A stretch of DNA of 64,000 nucleotides from Caldilineaceae bacterium (GCA_022824025.1 JAJEBF010000011.1:58663-122662), one strand, 5' to 3'; positions 44,278-54,304 are shown, counted from the stretch's first letter. The notes: generated from the sequence alone by a model not told the origin. A program made the numbers and translations.

Positions 44278-45192
44278 ATGCAGCTTTCCGACATCAAGAC
44301 CGTCGGCGTCGTCGGCGGCGGGACCATGGGCTTCGGCATCGCCATCAACTTCGCGCTGTGGGGCTACCCGACAATCATAAGTGACCTCAGTGACGAAGTT
44401 CTGGCAACGACCGAGTCCAACATCGCCCATGCCCTGAAGCTCTTCGTCGAGGGCGGGTTGATAACCGAGGACCGCGCCGAGGAAACACTCACCCGCATCA
44501 CCACCACGACCGACCTGGGGCAGCTGGCGGGACAGAGTGATTACATCACCGAGGTCATTGTCGAACGGCTGCCCGACAAACAGGCCCTGTTCAAAAAGCT
44601 CGACGAACTCTGCCCGCCCCACACCATCATCGCCACCAACACCTCGCGCCTCGTGCTGAGCGACATCGGCGTCCACGCCCGCCGCCAGGACAAGCTGGTG
44701 CTTACCCACTACTTCGCGCCGCCGCACATCGTTCCCGGCTTGGAGGTCGCCAAAGGGCCCGGCGCGACCGACGAGACCTTCGAGCTCACCTGCGAACTGT
44801 TGCGCAGCGCCCGCAAGATCCCCATCCGTGTGCGCGGGGAGAAACCAGGATACCTAATCAACCGGATTCAGCACGCGATGGCGCGCGAGGCCAGCCAACT
44901 GTGGGCGGAAGGCATGGCCAGCGCAGAGGATATCGAGCTGGGGATCGTCACCACCTTCGGCTTCCGCATGCCCCACGAAGGCCCGTTCCTGCACTACGAC
45001 CTGGCAGGAATCTTGAAATGGCCCGAGGACGTGCGCAATCCCCGCGCCATCGAAAACGAACGACTCCGCGAACAGATGTTGAAGGCGCAGCCTTGGTTCC
45101 TGGACCCCGCCAACTTCGAAGAAGCCGTCGAAAAACGGGACCGGGAGTACATTCGCCGCCTCAAGGAGCTATATTGGAAAGATGATGACTAG
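44278..45192 (+). CDS. 3-hydroxyacyl-CoA dehydrogenase family protein
   Basis: A 304-residue NAD-binding protein with the VGVVGGGTMGFGIA Rossmann motif, TNTSRLVLSDI, the catalytic-His motif LTHYFAPPHIVPG, and GYLINRIQHAMAREA. Family members oxidise 3-hydroxybutyryl-CoA or similar beta-hydroxy acids such as gulonate. With sugar-acid genes nearby, a beta-hydroxyacid substrate other than an acyl-CoA is possible. GGAG lies 8 nt before ATG. Confidence 0.85.
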   Translation: MQLSDIKTVGVVGGGTMGFGIAINFALWGYPTIISDLSDEVLATTESNIAHALKLFVEGGLITEDRAEETLTRITTTTDLGQLAGQSDYITEVIVERLPDKQALFKKLDELCPPHTIIATNTSRLVLSDIGVHARRQDKLVLTHYFAPPHIVPGLEVAKGPGATDETFELTCELLRSARKIPIRVRGEKPGYLINRIQHAMAREASQLWAEGMASAEDIELGIVTTFGFRMPHEGPFLHYDLAGILKWPEDVRNPRAIENERLREQMLKAQPWFLDPANFEEAVEKRDREYIRRLKELYWKDDD

Positions 45193-45297
45193 GGTTCGTT
45201 GAAGATTGTCAGAACAGCGATTTACAGGAGACCAGCACGGCAGACCCATGAAGGGCCGCCCAGCCGCGAAAGGAAAATCCGCAAAGCCTCTGGTGTC

Positions 45298-45325
45298 CTT
45301 CGCGACCCTTCGCGATACTTCGCGG
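45298..45325. repeat. Three 10-bp-spaced CTTCGCG repeats
   Basis: CTTCGCGA at 45298 and 45308 and CTTCGCGG at 45318 recur with a 10-bp period, one helical turn, in the 224-bp gap between two convergent genes. The role is unknown; it resembles dispersed intergenic repeats. Confidence 0.5.
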
Positions 45326-45416
45326 AGCGATCAGTTTGTTTAATGAGAGAGCCAGGCGAAAGACATCCCTAATCTGCCTGCAGAGGGTGAATTCCCCGCA
45401 TCCGGCTGCCGCCTCC

Positions 45417-46706
45417 TCAGACCTCCCGCGCCACCGCGGCGACCGCAGCCACCGTCTCGTCGACCACATCCGCTGTATGCGCCGTCGATAAAAACCACGC
45501 GCCCCGCTCCAGCGCGCGTACGCCCCGATAGTGCAGCGCCTCCGTGAAGCGCACATAGCGCTCCTTGTCCGCCTGCAGTGAGCTGCGATAGTCCGTTACC
45601 GGAGCCTCCACTCCAAATCCAACATGGAAGATCTGGGGGAACCCTTCAACGCGGGCCTGGATGTCGGCCGCGTCCAACGCCTCCCGCATGCCCTCCATCA
45701 ACCGCGTCCCCTGTCTGTCGAGCGCGGCAAAGGTCGCCGGCTTCTCCAGTTCCCTCAACGTCGCGACCAGCGCCGCCATGCACGCCGGATGCCCGTTGAA
45801 GGTGCCGCCGTGCATCACGCCGCCGCTCGCGAACAGCTCCATCAGCTCCGCGCGGCCGGCAAAGCAGGAGACAGGAAAGCCGCTCGCGATCGCCTTGCCA
45901 AAGGTCGCCAGGTCCGGAGTTACGCCAAAGTGGGCTTGCGCGCCCCCCGGCGCAACCCGAAAGCCGGTGATCACCTCGTCGAAAATCAGTACTGTGCCGG
46001 TGTCGCTGCACGCGCGGCGCACGCCTTCCAGGTATCCGTCAGCCGGAAACACTGTGCTCGTATTGCACATTGCCGGCTCCATGATCACCCCGGCCACATC
46101 CTCGCGCTCGAGCCGCTTCTCCAACGCCTCCAGGTTGTTCCACGGCAGCACCTCGGTATGCCATCCGGCCTGCAGGTCCTGTCCCGCGCTGGCCGGTATC
46201 GCGTGCGGCGCATCCGCAGGGCCGTACTCCTCCGGCGCCGGCGCGATGCTCCACAGGATGTTGTCCATCCAACCGTGATAATGCCCCTCGAACTTGATGA
46301 TCACCGAGCGCTGCGTCGCCGCCCGCGCCAGCCGGATCACCGCCTGCACAACCTCACTGCCCGCGCAGCTGAAGCGCACCAGCTCCGCGCACGGAACCAT
46401 TTCACAGACCCGTCTCGCCGCCTCCTGCTCGATCCGGCTCTGCCCCGCATACAGGATGCCCGATCGCAGCTCCTCCTGCACCGCCTCCAGCACCGGCGCC
46501 GGGTTGTGCCCCAGGATCATCGGCCCCATGCCCAGGTAATAGTCGATCAGCCGGTTGCCGTCCGCATCGTACAGGTATGGCCCTTCACCCCGCTCAAAGA
46601 CCAGCGGCGTCGGCGCAATTCCCATTCGATAATTGCTGTTCACACCACCGGGCAGAGAACCGGACGCCTCGGCGATCAACTGTCTCGATCCTTCAAAAGT
46701 CGTCAT
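45417..46706 (-). CDS. Class-III PLP aminotransferase (glutamate-1-semialdehyde aminomutase-like)
   Basis: A 429-residue fold-type I PLP enzyme. PLP contacts are LIFDEVITGFR (Asp) and TFGKAIASGFPVS (Schiff-base Lys), and FEGHYHGWMDN and MHGGTFNGHP are typical of the HemL/aspartate-aminotransferase-like subgroup. As it stands outside a haem context, among sugar and amino-acid catabolic genes, it is more likely a catabolic aminotransferase than HemL. Confidence 0.84.
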   Translation of the reverse strand: MTTFEGSRQLIAEASGSLPGGVNSNYRMGIAPTPLVFERGEGPYLYDADGNRLIDYYLGMGPMILGHNPAPVLEAVQEELRSGILYAGQSRIEQEAARRVCEMVPCAELVRFSCAGSEVVQAVIRLARAATQRSVIIKFEGHYHGWMDNILWSIAPAPEEYGPADAPHAIPASAGQDLQAGWHTEVLPWNNLEALEKRLEREDVAGVIMEPAMCNTSTVFPADGYLEGVRRACSDTGTVLIFDEVITGFRVAPGGAQAHFGVTPDLATFGKAIASGFPVSCFAGRAELMELFASGGVMHGGTFNGHPACMAALVATLRELEKPATFAALDRQGTRLMEGMREALDAADIQARVEGFPQIFHVGFGVEAPVTDYRSSLQADKERYVRFTEALHYRGVRALERGAWFLSTAHTADVVDETVAAVAAVAREV

Positions 46707-46752
46707 CAGCCCCGTTCCTCATCTCCTCGTTACAATTCAACCAATCGCCGCA

Positions 46753-46785
46753 ACCACTGACCACTGACCACTGACCACTGCAGTT
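46753..46785. repeat. Tandem heptamer repeat ACCACTG x4 ending in CAGTT
   Basis: Four perfect copies of ACCACTG from 46753 to 46780, followed by CAGTT. A related array occurs at 54305-54337 with the same ACCACTGCAGTT end. It sits between divergent aminotransferase genes. Confidence 0.7.
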
Positions 46786-46922
46786 AGCCATTATCGCAGC
46801 ATCCGGCTGCCCACACAACTGCGCGTGGGGCCTCAAAATTGCTTTTTTGTCTGTTGGCGGGTACTCTTTCCATACTCCAATCCGCATCAACCTCCCGAAC
46901 ACACCACAGTGGAGATTCGCTC

Positions 46923-48158
46923 ATGTCAACCACCAGCCAGCGCCCAAACAGCGACCCCGCAGAGCAGTTCACCTGGGCCGGCATGTATGCCCGCAACGCG
47001 GCGGAGCCCAAGGGCTTGGGGCGCGGAAAACGCGGCCGTTACGACTTTGCCGTCGCCTATCCGGACCCCGGCTCTCTGCCCCTGGCAGGCCTTCTCGACG
47101 GCCTCAAACAGGCGATGGATGAAGAGGGCGGAGATCTCTCTCTCTATGCCAATCCCCAGGGCTACACACCTTTGCGAGAGTTCGTGGCGGCCAAGCTGCA
47201 ACGCGACAGAGCGATCAACGTGACCGCCGACGACATCATCCTCGCCGACGGCTCCAGCCAGCCCATCCACATGGTCGCCGAAACTCTCCTCGATCCCGGC
47301 GATGTCGTCCTGACCGAAGATTTCGTCTACGCCGGCACGCTCAATACCCTGCGCCGTTTCCGCGCCGACCTGCGCGGCGTCGCCACCGACGAAGAGGGCA
47401 TGATTCCGGACGCCATCGAAGAGGCCATCCGCGCCGCCAGCGCCGAAGGCAAACGCCCCAAGATGATCTACACCGTGCCCACCTTCCAGAATCCGCAGGG
47501 CTGGACCATGACCCTGGCCCGCCGCAAAGCGCTGGTGGCCCTCTCACAGCAGTATGACGTGCCCATCCTCGAAGATGACTGCTATGTGGACCTGCGATAC
47601 GATGGCTCCGACGTTACCTCACTCCATTCTCTCGACGACACCGGCCGCGTCCTCTACGTCGCATCCTTTTCCAAGATCATCGCGCCCGGTATGCGCCTCG
47701 GCTATCTGACCGGGCCCCGGCCCTTCCTCGAACACGCGATCGGCGCAAAGAGCGGCGGTTCCGTGAACACCTTCGCCTCTTGGGCCGTGCATCGCTTCTC
47801 CACCACCCATCTCTACAGCCACATCGAGGAAATCAACGATATCCAGAAAGAACGCCGCGACGCCATTCTGGCTGCGCTCGACGAACATTTCAGCGGCAGC
47901 GGCGCCACCTGGAGCCGGCCCGACGGCGGGCTTTTCATCTGGCTGCAACTCCCCGAACACGTCGACCTGGCCGCAGTGCGCGATGACATTCTCGAAGAGT
48001 ACGACGTCGGCTATCTCCCCGGTCCAAATTTCGCGCCCGACGGCGTTTCCGGCGCCAATTGCGCCCGGCTCTGCTTCGGTTACAACCAGGCCGCTGAAAT
48101 CAAAGAAGGAATTCGCCGCCTCGCGACCGCGTTCCGCGCCAAAGGACTGATCACCTAG
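46923..48158 (+). CDS. PLP-dependent aminotransferase (MocR/2-aminoadipate transaminase-like)
   Basis: A 411-residue class I/II aminotransferase. It contains DLSLYANPQGYTPLREFVA, IYTVPTFQNPQGWTM, ILEDDCYVDLRYDG and the PLP-lysine motif SFSKIIAPGMRLGY. The layout fits 2-aminoadipate/aromatic transaminases without an attached DNA-binding domain. ATG 46923 has GGAG 8 nt upstream; the frame opens earlier without support. Confidence 0.87.
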   Translation: MSTTSQRPNSDPAEQFTWAGMYARNAAEPKGLGRGKRGRYDFAVAYPDPGSLPLAGLLDGLKQAMDEEGGDLSLYANPQGYTPLREFVAAKLQRDRAINVTADDIILADGSSQPIHMVAETLLDPGDVVLTEDFVYAGTLNTLRRFRADLRGVATDEEGMIPDAIEEAIRAASAEGKRPKMIYTVPTFQNPQGWTMTLARRKALVALSQQYDVPILEDDCYVDLRYDGSDVTSLHSLDDTGRVLYVASFSKIIAPGMRLGYLTGPRPFLEHAIGAKSGGSVNTFASWAVHRFSTTHLYSHIEEINDIQKERRDAILAALDEHFSGSGATWSRPDGGLFIWLQLPEHVDLAAVRDDILEEYDVGYLPGPNFAPDGVSGANCARLCFGYNQAAEIKEGIRRLATAFRAKGLIT

Positions 48159-48220
48159 CCGCTATCGACATTGCTGGCGGCTGTGCATTGCAGACAGGCC
48201 GCCGGTAGCAGGAGAATCCC

Positions 48221-49087
48221 ATGAACGACTGGCAACCAACAGAGGAGCAATTGGAAGACTGGCAGACCAAAGGATACTTCATCATCCGCGACGCCATCCC
48301 CAGAGACAACGCCATCGAAATGCGGGGCGTGATCAAAGATTTCCTTCTGCGCCCCGACCCAGGCCTCAAAACCGACGACGATCCCATGGACCCCATGGGT
48401 GACTCACCCCAGGCGCGCACGGCCCGCTTTCGCAAGCTCAGCGGGTTCTCCGCACGCCTGCCTCTGATCTGGCACAGTTACTACGGCGGCCAAACAATGC
48501 CCTCCGTTGGCCGCTACTTCCTGGGCGATGACATTTTCCTCAAGTTCAGCAGCTGTTTCGTCAAGCCCGCCCGCACCGGCAGCGCCACACCCTGGCACCA
48601 GGACAACGGCCTCTGGCGCGACGGCGAAACCGAACCGCTCAACTTCTGGATGGCTCTGGATCCGGCAACGACCGAAAACGGCTGTCTGCAGTTCATCCCC
48701 GGTAGTCACAAAAAGGACATTTTTCCCCACCTCCTTTATGCCGACAGCATCCATGGCGAACTGCCCAGGGAAAGCGTGCGCCAGATGATCGCAGACAGCG
48801 GCGTAGAACACTGTGAGTTGGATTCGGGTGACGTCGTATGCTGGCACAGCTCCATCTGCCACTACAGCCCGCCCAACCCCAGCCCTAACAGCCGCATCGC
48901 CATCGCCGGCGTCTACTCCACGCCGCAAATCACGCGCCAGCGCCAGTTCCCGCAGCCATACTATTGGATCCTGCGCAACGGCGAACTTTGCGCCGACTTC
49001 CCGCCCCAGCCCGCGGATATCCCCGAAAGGTCGTCAGGGCTGAGCCCATTTCCCAAGGCGGAAGAGACGCTGGAGCCGGCCGGCTGA
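48221..49087 (+). CDS. Phytanoyl-CoA dioxygenase (PhyH) family protein
   Basis: A 288-residue Fe(II)/2-oxoglutarate-dependent oxygenase. The metal triad is H126 and D128 in TPWHQD and H214 in ICHYSPPN; R225 (NSRIAIAG) would bind 2-oxoglutarate. The usual substrate of such bacterial PhyH proteins is unknown. AGGAGAA precedes ATG. It is followed closely by a GNAT gene. Confidence 0.87.
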   Translation: MNDWQPTEEQLEDWQTKGYFIIRDAIPRDNAIEMRGVIKDFLLRPDPGLKTDDDPMDPMGDSPQARTARFRKLSGFSARLPLIWHSYYGGQTMPSVGRYFLGDDIFLKFSSCFVKPARTGSATPWHQDNGLWRDGETEPLNFWMALDPATTENGCLQFIPGSHKKDIFPHLLYADSIHGELPRESVRQMIADSGVEHCELDSGDVVCWHSSICHYSPPNPSPNSRIAIAGVYSTPQITRQRQFPQPYYWILRNGELCADFPPQPADIPERSSGLSPFPKAEETLEPAG

Positions 49088-49124
49088 CGTGGGCAGAATC
49101 CATGCGGGCCGCAGCAGCCCCCGT

Positions 49125-49925
49125 ATGACCAGCCATCCCGCTCACGACCGCCTCGTCCGGGAAGTGCGCTCCTGGTACATCCAGGACTTTCCAGCCCTGG
49201 GCAAGGTCGTGACGCGGCGGCCATTCGGCTACTACAGCCTCAACTCCAAGACCAGCTACTGCGATATTCACATCCTGGAACCGTTCGACCCGGCAGAGAC
49301 GCGCGCCTTTCTCGAAGACGTGAAAGCCTTCTATGGCGGCCGCCAGGTACACATCTTCACCCACGGCCAGGCCGTCGACAGGCGCCTGTCCGACGCGCTG
49401 GAACGGGCCGGCTGCGCCTGCGGCCCGGCGAAGCTCTATCTCGCGCACGTCAATACAGGCGTGTCACCTGAAGTCGAGTCCGGACCAGCGCAGATGGAGC
49501 CGGTCACACACGCCAACCTTCTCGACTATGTTGTGACAAAACGACTGGCATTTGCCGGCAGCGAAGTGGAACCCGCCCCGGCTGCCGTCGAGGCCGAAAT
49601 GGCGAATCGCCGGGCCGAGTTGAATGCCGGCGGCGCCTTCCTCATCGCCCGTGTCGGCGCCGAAGCCGCCGCGATCATCGGATGGCACGAAGGCCCCGAC
49701 CGCTACATCTTCAACTTGGCGACGCGGGCGCCTTTCCGCAATCAGGGCATCGCACGTCAACTGCTTTCCCGCGTGCTCGCTGACACCTACGCCTTGGGAA
49801 AGCGATCACTCCTGATCGCTACTGATCCGGCCGATTCACCGGTTCAGTTCTACCGCCGTATGGGCTTCGTTGATGAGATCTGCTGGATGGGAACCTGGCA
49901 CTACGACGGCTCTGCCGCGCCATAA
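49125..49925 (+). CDS. GNAT family N-acetyltransferase
   Basis: A 266-residue protein with a C-terminal GNAT fold. The acetyl-CoA motif is PFRNQGIARQLLSRVL and motif B is FYRRMGFVDE. The N-terminal ~130 residues are a separate unrecognised alpha/beta part. The start may be ATG 49125 or GTG 49089; neither has a clear ribosome binding site. The acceptor substrate is unknown. Confidence 0.78.
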   Translation: MTSHPAHDRLVREVRSWYIQDFPALGKVVTRRPFGYYSLNSKTSYCDIHILEPFDPAETRAFLEDVKAFYGGRQVHIFTHGQAVDRRLSDALERAGCACGPAKLYLAHVNTGVSPEVESGPAQMEPVTHANLLDYVVTKRLAFAGSEVEPAPAAVEAEMANRRAELNAGGAFLIARVGAEAAAIIGWHEGPDRYIFNLATRAPFRNQGIARQLLSRVLADTYALGKRSLLIATDPADSPVQFYRRMGFVDEICWMGTWHYDGSAAP

Positions 49926-49960
49926 CAGACGGCCGGGCGCCGTCTGCAATCACCCATCTG

Positions 49961-50443
49961 TCATCTGTATGACTGGGGCAAGGGCAACGCTGAATATTCG
50001 AGGTTGCCCAGATCCGTCGTTTCACCGTCTGTAATGTCAAAGAGGATGGCGTCCTCCGTCCCCTCCTGGTACAACAGGAAGGAACCCATGACCATGTCCA
50101 GAATGAGGCCGTACCGTCCTGCCTGGATGTCCGTGAACATGAAGCGGCCGTCTGCACCGGTATAGGCGACCGGCGCCGCCGACGGATCGTACGCCACAAT
50201 CCGCTCCGTGCCCTCATCATCGCTCAGGATTTCGCCGATCGCCAGCTTGACATCCATCACCGGTTGCAGACCATTCTCCGTCCGCAAGAACAGGGCGCCG
50301 GTCAGAGAACCGGCGCCGGCCGCGGCTTCAATCGATGATGTTGTCGGGCCCCCTTCGCCGCCCGTCCGTGCGCTCTCGAACGCGACGGCCCTGCACCCCA
50401 GGAGCAATAGGACCGTTATGAGAAAATGCGCCTGCCGTTTCAT
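49961..50443 (-). CDS. Putative lipoprotein with carboxypeptidase-regulatory-like beta fold
   Basis: A 160-residue protein with a lipoprotein signal (hydrophobic FLITVLLLLGC, lipobox LLGC with Cys17). The rest resembles a carboxypeptidase regulatory-like / SdrD-type beta-sandwich: YTGADGRFMFTDIQAGRYGLIL. It probably sits on the outer face of the membrane. It is 59 bp downstream of the secreted protein gene on the same strand, and the two may work together. Confidence 0.65.
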   Translation of the reverse strand: MKRQAHFLITVLLLLGCRAVAFESARTGGEGGPTTSSIEAAAGAGSLTGALFLRTENGLQPVMDVKLAIGEILSDDEGTERIVAYDPSAAPVAYTGADGRFMFTDIQAGRYGLILDMVMGSFLLYQEGTEDAILFDITDGETTDLGNLEYSALPLPQSYR

Positions 50444-50502
50444 GGGCCGCTTTCACAACCAGCCATGTGTGAAACGCGTCCTCACTCTCCTCACCTGTTC
50501 CC

Positions 50503-51840
50503 TTACTGATTGATCCCCTCGTAAACCTGGAACTGGTCGTCCGTTGAGCCCGTTTTCAACTGGTTGACAACCGCCACAATCTTGGCCCCCTCTGTTGAAG
50601 CCGTGCACGTCGCGCCGCCCACATAGCTGTCCTGGATTTTATTCGCCTGCAGGTCCGTCAACGTCTCATTGGGTTGCAGCGTCCCGCTGACCGTGTACGT
50701 CGTGTCGGTAAAACTGCACGACACCGCCGTCTCCGATGATCCTACGTTCATCACATTGATACTGGTGAAGAAGCCCGCGTTGCGGTCATTGATCGCAGGC
50801 AGACGCACAGCCTTTGTGGCATCATCCGGATCAAAACTGCCGTAGGCCGCGAGTTGTGTCAGTGGAGAACTCCCGGACCTCTGCGTGACAACCGCGACCA
50901 GAGGTTGGCTGCCGCTGTTCGCCGTGACATAGCCGGAACCAATGAATCGCTCGCCGCCCGCGCACGTGGAATTGGCGCCGCTCTGAAATGCGCCGCGCGC
51001 AAAAGTTACCGTCTGGTTGGCCGCGATCGTCTGCGTCTCCGTGCATGCGCTGCCCGCCGCCGACGGCTGATAGGACACCGTGACACTGGTATCGCTGTCA
51101 CCTGTATTCTGTATCTGGATCTCCGTATTGATGCCGTTATTGTTGGCGTTCACCAGAGGCATCGCCGGACTGACAGCTCCGCTGGCGAATCCGTTGTAGG
51201 CCGCCATCGACGCCGAATCCTCCAGGAACGCGACGACGACCACTGGCTCGTCGCTGGTCACTTCGGCAGCAAAGAGGTTGCTCGTGTGCGGCTCCTGCTT
51301 CTGGTAAAAATTGTGCGATGCGTATGCCGCCAGCGTGATCGAAGTCGTGATCCCGTCACTGTAGTTCACTGTTACATTCGTGGATGAGGGATTCGGATTC
51401 TGCAGCGCAAACCAGCTATTGAAATCGCCCGCCCCATTGGCCATCAGCAGCGGGAGATAGACCGTATTGCTGCCTTCACTGCGCCCCACATAGGTTCCTC
51501 CCGCCGAGAGCGCGCTGTTCATCATGTTGCTGAGGGCGGCGACGGGCTGATCCGAGGAGATGACAACCGAGCCGCTGAATCCCTCATTGACCGGCAGTGT
51601 GAAATAGATCTTGGATCGATCGCGCTCGATGATGTCAGTCAGCGTCTTCTCCAGGCTGCCGTCCTGCCTGTAGAAGGCCAGGATGATATTGGCGGTGGAT
51701 TCGCTCATATTGTAGGTTTGAATTGTAGACTTGTAGCCGGGAAACTGCCCCTGGGCATGAGTGTGTGTGTAGCCCATCGCGAAGGCCAACACAAATGCCA
51801 GTCCAATCGTGACAGAGGCCAACAGAGGTTTCCGTTTCAT
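50503..51840 (-). CDS. Secreted beta-rich protein of unknown function
   Basis: A 445-residue protein with a clear signal peptide (ASVTIGLAFVLAFAMGY, then a likely cleavage after HTHA-Q). The mature part has several similar ~100-residue beta-sheet units with NPNPSSTNVTVNYSDG, IQNTGDSDTSVTVSYQP and VMNVGSSETAVSCSFTD, suggesting tandem Ig-like surface domains. I do not recognise a catalytic motif. GGAAGGAG precedes ATG on the minus strand. Confidence 0.7.
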   Translation of the reverse strand: MKRKPLLASVTIGLAFVLAFAMGYTHTHAQGQFPGYKSTIQTYNMSESTANIILAFYRQDGSLEKTLTDIIERDRSKIYFTLPVNEGFSGSVVISSDQPVAALSNMMNSALSAGGTYVGRSEGSNTVYLPLLMANGAGDFNSWFALQNPNPSSTNVTVNYSDGITTSITLAAYASHNFYQKQEPHTSNLFAAEVTSDEPVVVVAFLEDSASMAAYNGFASGAVSPAMPLVNANNNGINTEIQIQNTGDSDTSVTVSYQPSAAGSACTETQTIAANQTVTFARGAFQSGANSTCAGGERFIGSGYVTANSGSQPLVAVVTQRSGSSPLTQLAAYGSFDPDDATKAVRLPAINDRNAGFFTSINVMNVGSSETAVSCSFTDTTYTVSGTLQPNETLTDLQANKIQDSYVGGATCTASTEGAKIVAVVNQLKTGSTDDQFQVYEGINQ

Positions 51841-52337
51841 ATTGCTGCACGACTCCTTCCGTATTACGCTGCGCAGTCAGGCGCAAAGTCGGGGGCGTGA
51901 ATAATCACTATGACAACTAAAGTTTAGTGTAAGAGTGTTGAGTCGTCAACAACAGTCCGATCGAGGATGGGGCAACGGCTTCTCCAAACGACATACCCTC
52001 GTGAGGTTGTCTGAATCGGTTCGCGCTGCCTCTGTGGGCGCCCTGCGCGGCCCATTCAAAACGCCAAGTGTATATGTGTTTCCCATGGGCCAGAGAGCCC
52101 GGGCCCAGACGGACGCATGGCCCCACGTCACCCGGCCCGCTTCGCGCGCGGAACGGCTCCGCCCGACAATCTTCTCCGCATGTTGAAAGGGCTGCCCACC
52201 CACGTCGCCGAAAGCGCCGCGAGTCGCTGTAAGCTAAAGAGGAAACCGTCCTGATCGCGGGCGGTTCGCCATGCACCGGGCCCGACGCCGCTCATAAGCC
52301 GAAACGCATCCGCAGACTATCGCCGCAATATCGAATT
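51841..52337. other. Intergenic stretch with nothing recognised
   Basis: About 500 bp between two minus-strand genes. Only short open frames without domains are present; the promoter of the secreted protein gene must lie at its low-coordinate end. Confidence 0.4.
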
Positions 52338-53351
52338 CTATCGCTTCGACTCTTCGCCTCGATCGCTGCGGCCAGGGTCCCTGCGTCCCGCACGCCCGCG
52401 AAAAAGACTGCCGAAAAACATCTGGCCCAGCGAGCTGCCATAGTCCTCGCGTGAAGCCGGCTCCGTCAGACGGTCCCAATCACGCAGTTTGGCGTCCCGC
52501 TCCCACTTGGCCCGCCCCAGCACCAATCCGTCCAACTCCTCCTCCAACGGCTTGGCGTCCTCAGCGTTCAGATGGCCGCGCCAGGACTCGAGTAACGCCG
52601 AAAGCTGGTCCATCCGTTGCAGGATCGTTTCCCGATTCGCGAAAAGCGAGGCAGCCATCTCCTCTGCGCTGGCTTCCAGCGCCGTGCTGAGGGCAAAACG
52701 GCGGCCGGCCAGCTTTTGGCTCTCACTCCAACCGGGGGCGTCGTGCACAGCCTGAAATAGCGCCGCCGCCAGGACTTCTGGCAACTGTTCCACCGCCGCC
52801 ACAATTCCGTCATGTTCCAGCGGATCGATGTAGAGCGGCTTCGCGCCCAACCGTGCCAACAGATTGCTCACCAGTTCCAGCGCGCTGCTTTCGGTCTGCG
52901 GCCCCGCGCCAATGCAGAAAGTACTCTCTTTGAACAGCTCGCTGCGCGGCTCCGGCTCACTGCTGAGGTCACTGTGTACCGGCCGGCCCGCCACAAAGTG
53001 GATGCCCTCCGGCAGGTTGTTGGCAGCAATCGCGAGCGCCGGCTGCATCACCGGGCCAATCCCGAATATCACCGCGCCCTCAGCGACATCCTCACGAATA
53101 TGCTGCAGAAACTCCGGCAGCTCCGACAGTGGCTCGGTCGTGACAACCAGGCTGGCGTTCTCACACGCCGAATGCAGATTCCAGGTGGTCGAATCAATCG
53201 CGCCCAACTGTTTAGCCTCATTCATTCGGGTCGGTTCGCGGTCGTGGCCGATCACCTGGTAGCTGCCCGCATTCTCGCGCAAAGAGAGACCGATACTGGT
53301 CCCAATCAAATCCAATCCAACGATTGTGATTTTTGCTGTCGTCTCAGCCAT
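52338..53351 (-). CDS. Prephenate dehydrogenase-like (TyrA family) protein
   Basis: A 337-residue protein with an N-terminal Rossmann domain (ITIVGLDLIGTSIGLSLREN) and an all-helical C-terminal dimerisation domain typical of TyrA. The HFVAGRPVHS segment corresponds to the conserved PHxG-type motif of TyrA, but the His-Pro order is altered, so arogenate/prephenate activity is not certain. The C-terminal tail is long, basic and low-complexity (RGRAGRRDPGRSDRGEESKR). Confidence 0.72.
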   Translation of the reverse strand: MAETTAKITIVGLDLIGTSIGLSLRENAGSYQVIGHDREPTRMNEAKQLGAIDSTTWNLHSACENASLVVTTEPLSELPEFLQHIREDVAEGAVIFGIGPVMQPALAIAANNLPEGIHFVAGRPVHSDLSSEPEPRSELFKESTFCIGAGPQTESSALELVSNLLARLGAKPLYIDPLEHDGIVAAVEQLPEVLAAALFQAVHDAPGWSESQKLAGRRFALSTALEASAEEMAASLFANRETILQRMDQLSALLESWRGHLNAEDAKPLEEELDGLVLGRAKWERDAKLRDWDRLTEPASREDYGSSLGQMFFGSLFRGRAGRRDPGRSDRGEESKR

Positions 53352-53557
53352 GGGTTGCTTTCCTGAATGTTGTCAATCGCTTCCATGCAAGCATGGTGAA
53401 ATCGTCGCGGGCTTCACGCCAATCTGAAGCCGCCAATAACGCTGCCTTTGAAAGGGCAACGAGGCCCAGCCAGGATTAAATTGCGCCGTCGTCCAGATCT
53501 GCGCATACGGCAGCCGCGTCTCCCGCTTCCGTCCGCCAGACGTCACGCGGGTTGCGA

Positions 53558-54160
53558 TCAGTTCTGGCAGTCCGCCCACTGCAGAGCCTTCAGCAGGCGC
53601 ATCTGTTCTTCCCCGGCCTCTTGCCTTGCGCCTCCCTCCCCCCATCGCGGTTTCTCGAATGAACTGTCCGACAAAGCGGCTTTATCCTGATGATGAGCGA
53701 TTAACCAGCATGTGAGCGGGCTGCATCCATCTTCTTCGGCCCAACGCGCCCCAATGCACGGATGCGCCAGATGAACATGCAACAGATACCGCCAACCGCC
53801 GGCCGCATCGTCAACTGTCAGACGGAGAACAAGACCGGGCGCCAATGCGTCCAGCAGCACCAGCGCCGTTCGCACCCACGCGTTGAAGGTCAATCCGGCC
53901 TCCGCCGCTGCCAACTTGCCGGCGTCATGGAGCAGTGCCGCCGCCGCCAGATCGAAGTCATGCCAGCCCGCGCCCTGCAGACTACGTAAAACGTTCAAGC
54001 TGTGCCGCTGGGCATCCACCGGCATCTGCCGAAAACGGGCCAGCCCCGCGGGCGGGAGAAATCGGGCGGCCTGCTGCAGTTCCTCAGCCGAAACAGAGGC
54101 GGTAATGCCCCGCGCAAATTGGCGTACGCGGCGCAAAATCCTGCTGGTCCTCTCAGGCAT
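53558..54160 (-). CDS. HD-domain protein
   Basis: A 200-residue HD-domain protein. The metal-binding pattern is H..SLNVLRSL, LLHDAGKL (HD pair) and a later AHHQDK. HD domains hydrolyse phosphates in nucleotides or RNA; no further domain is attached. The frame continues upstream to 54289; ATG 54160 is preferred from the conserved start region, with ATG 54205 as alternative. Confidence 0.72.
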   Translation of the reverse strand: MPERTSRILRRVRQFARGITASVSAEELQQAARFLPPAGLARFRQMPVDAQRHSLNVLRSLQGAGWHDFDLAAAALLHDAGKLAAAEAGLTFNAWVRTALVLLDALAPGLVLRLTVDDAAGGWRYLLHVHLAHPCIGARWAEEDGCSPLTCWLIAHHQDKAALSDSSFEKPRWGEGGARQEAGEEQMRLLKALQWADCQN

Positions 54161-54304
54161 CCGTCCTTCCACTCCCGCTCCTGCCGCCCCATCATACTCA
54201 ATCATGGCCGTCCACCAAAATGAATAGAGCCGCTCCCCCCGCCCGGAAATCAACCCCCCACAGCCGTCCAACCACCTATCCCCAATCAACAGCCGCAGTC
54301 ACTG

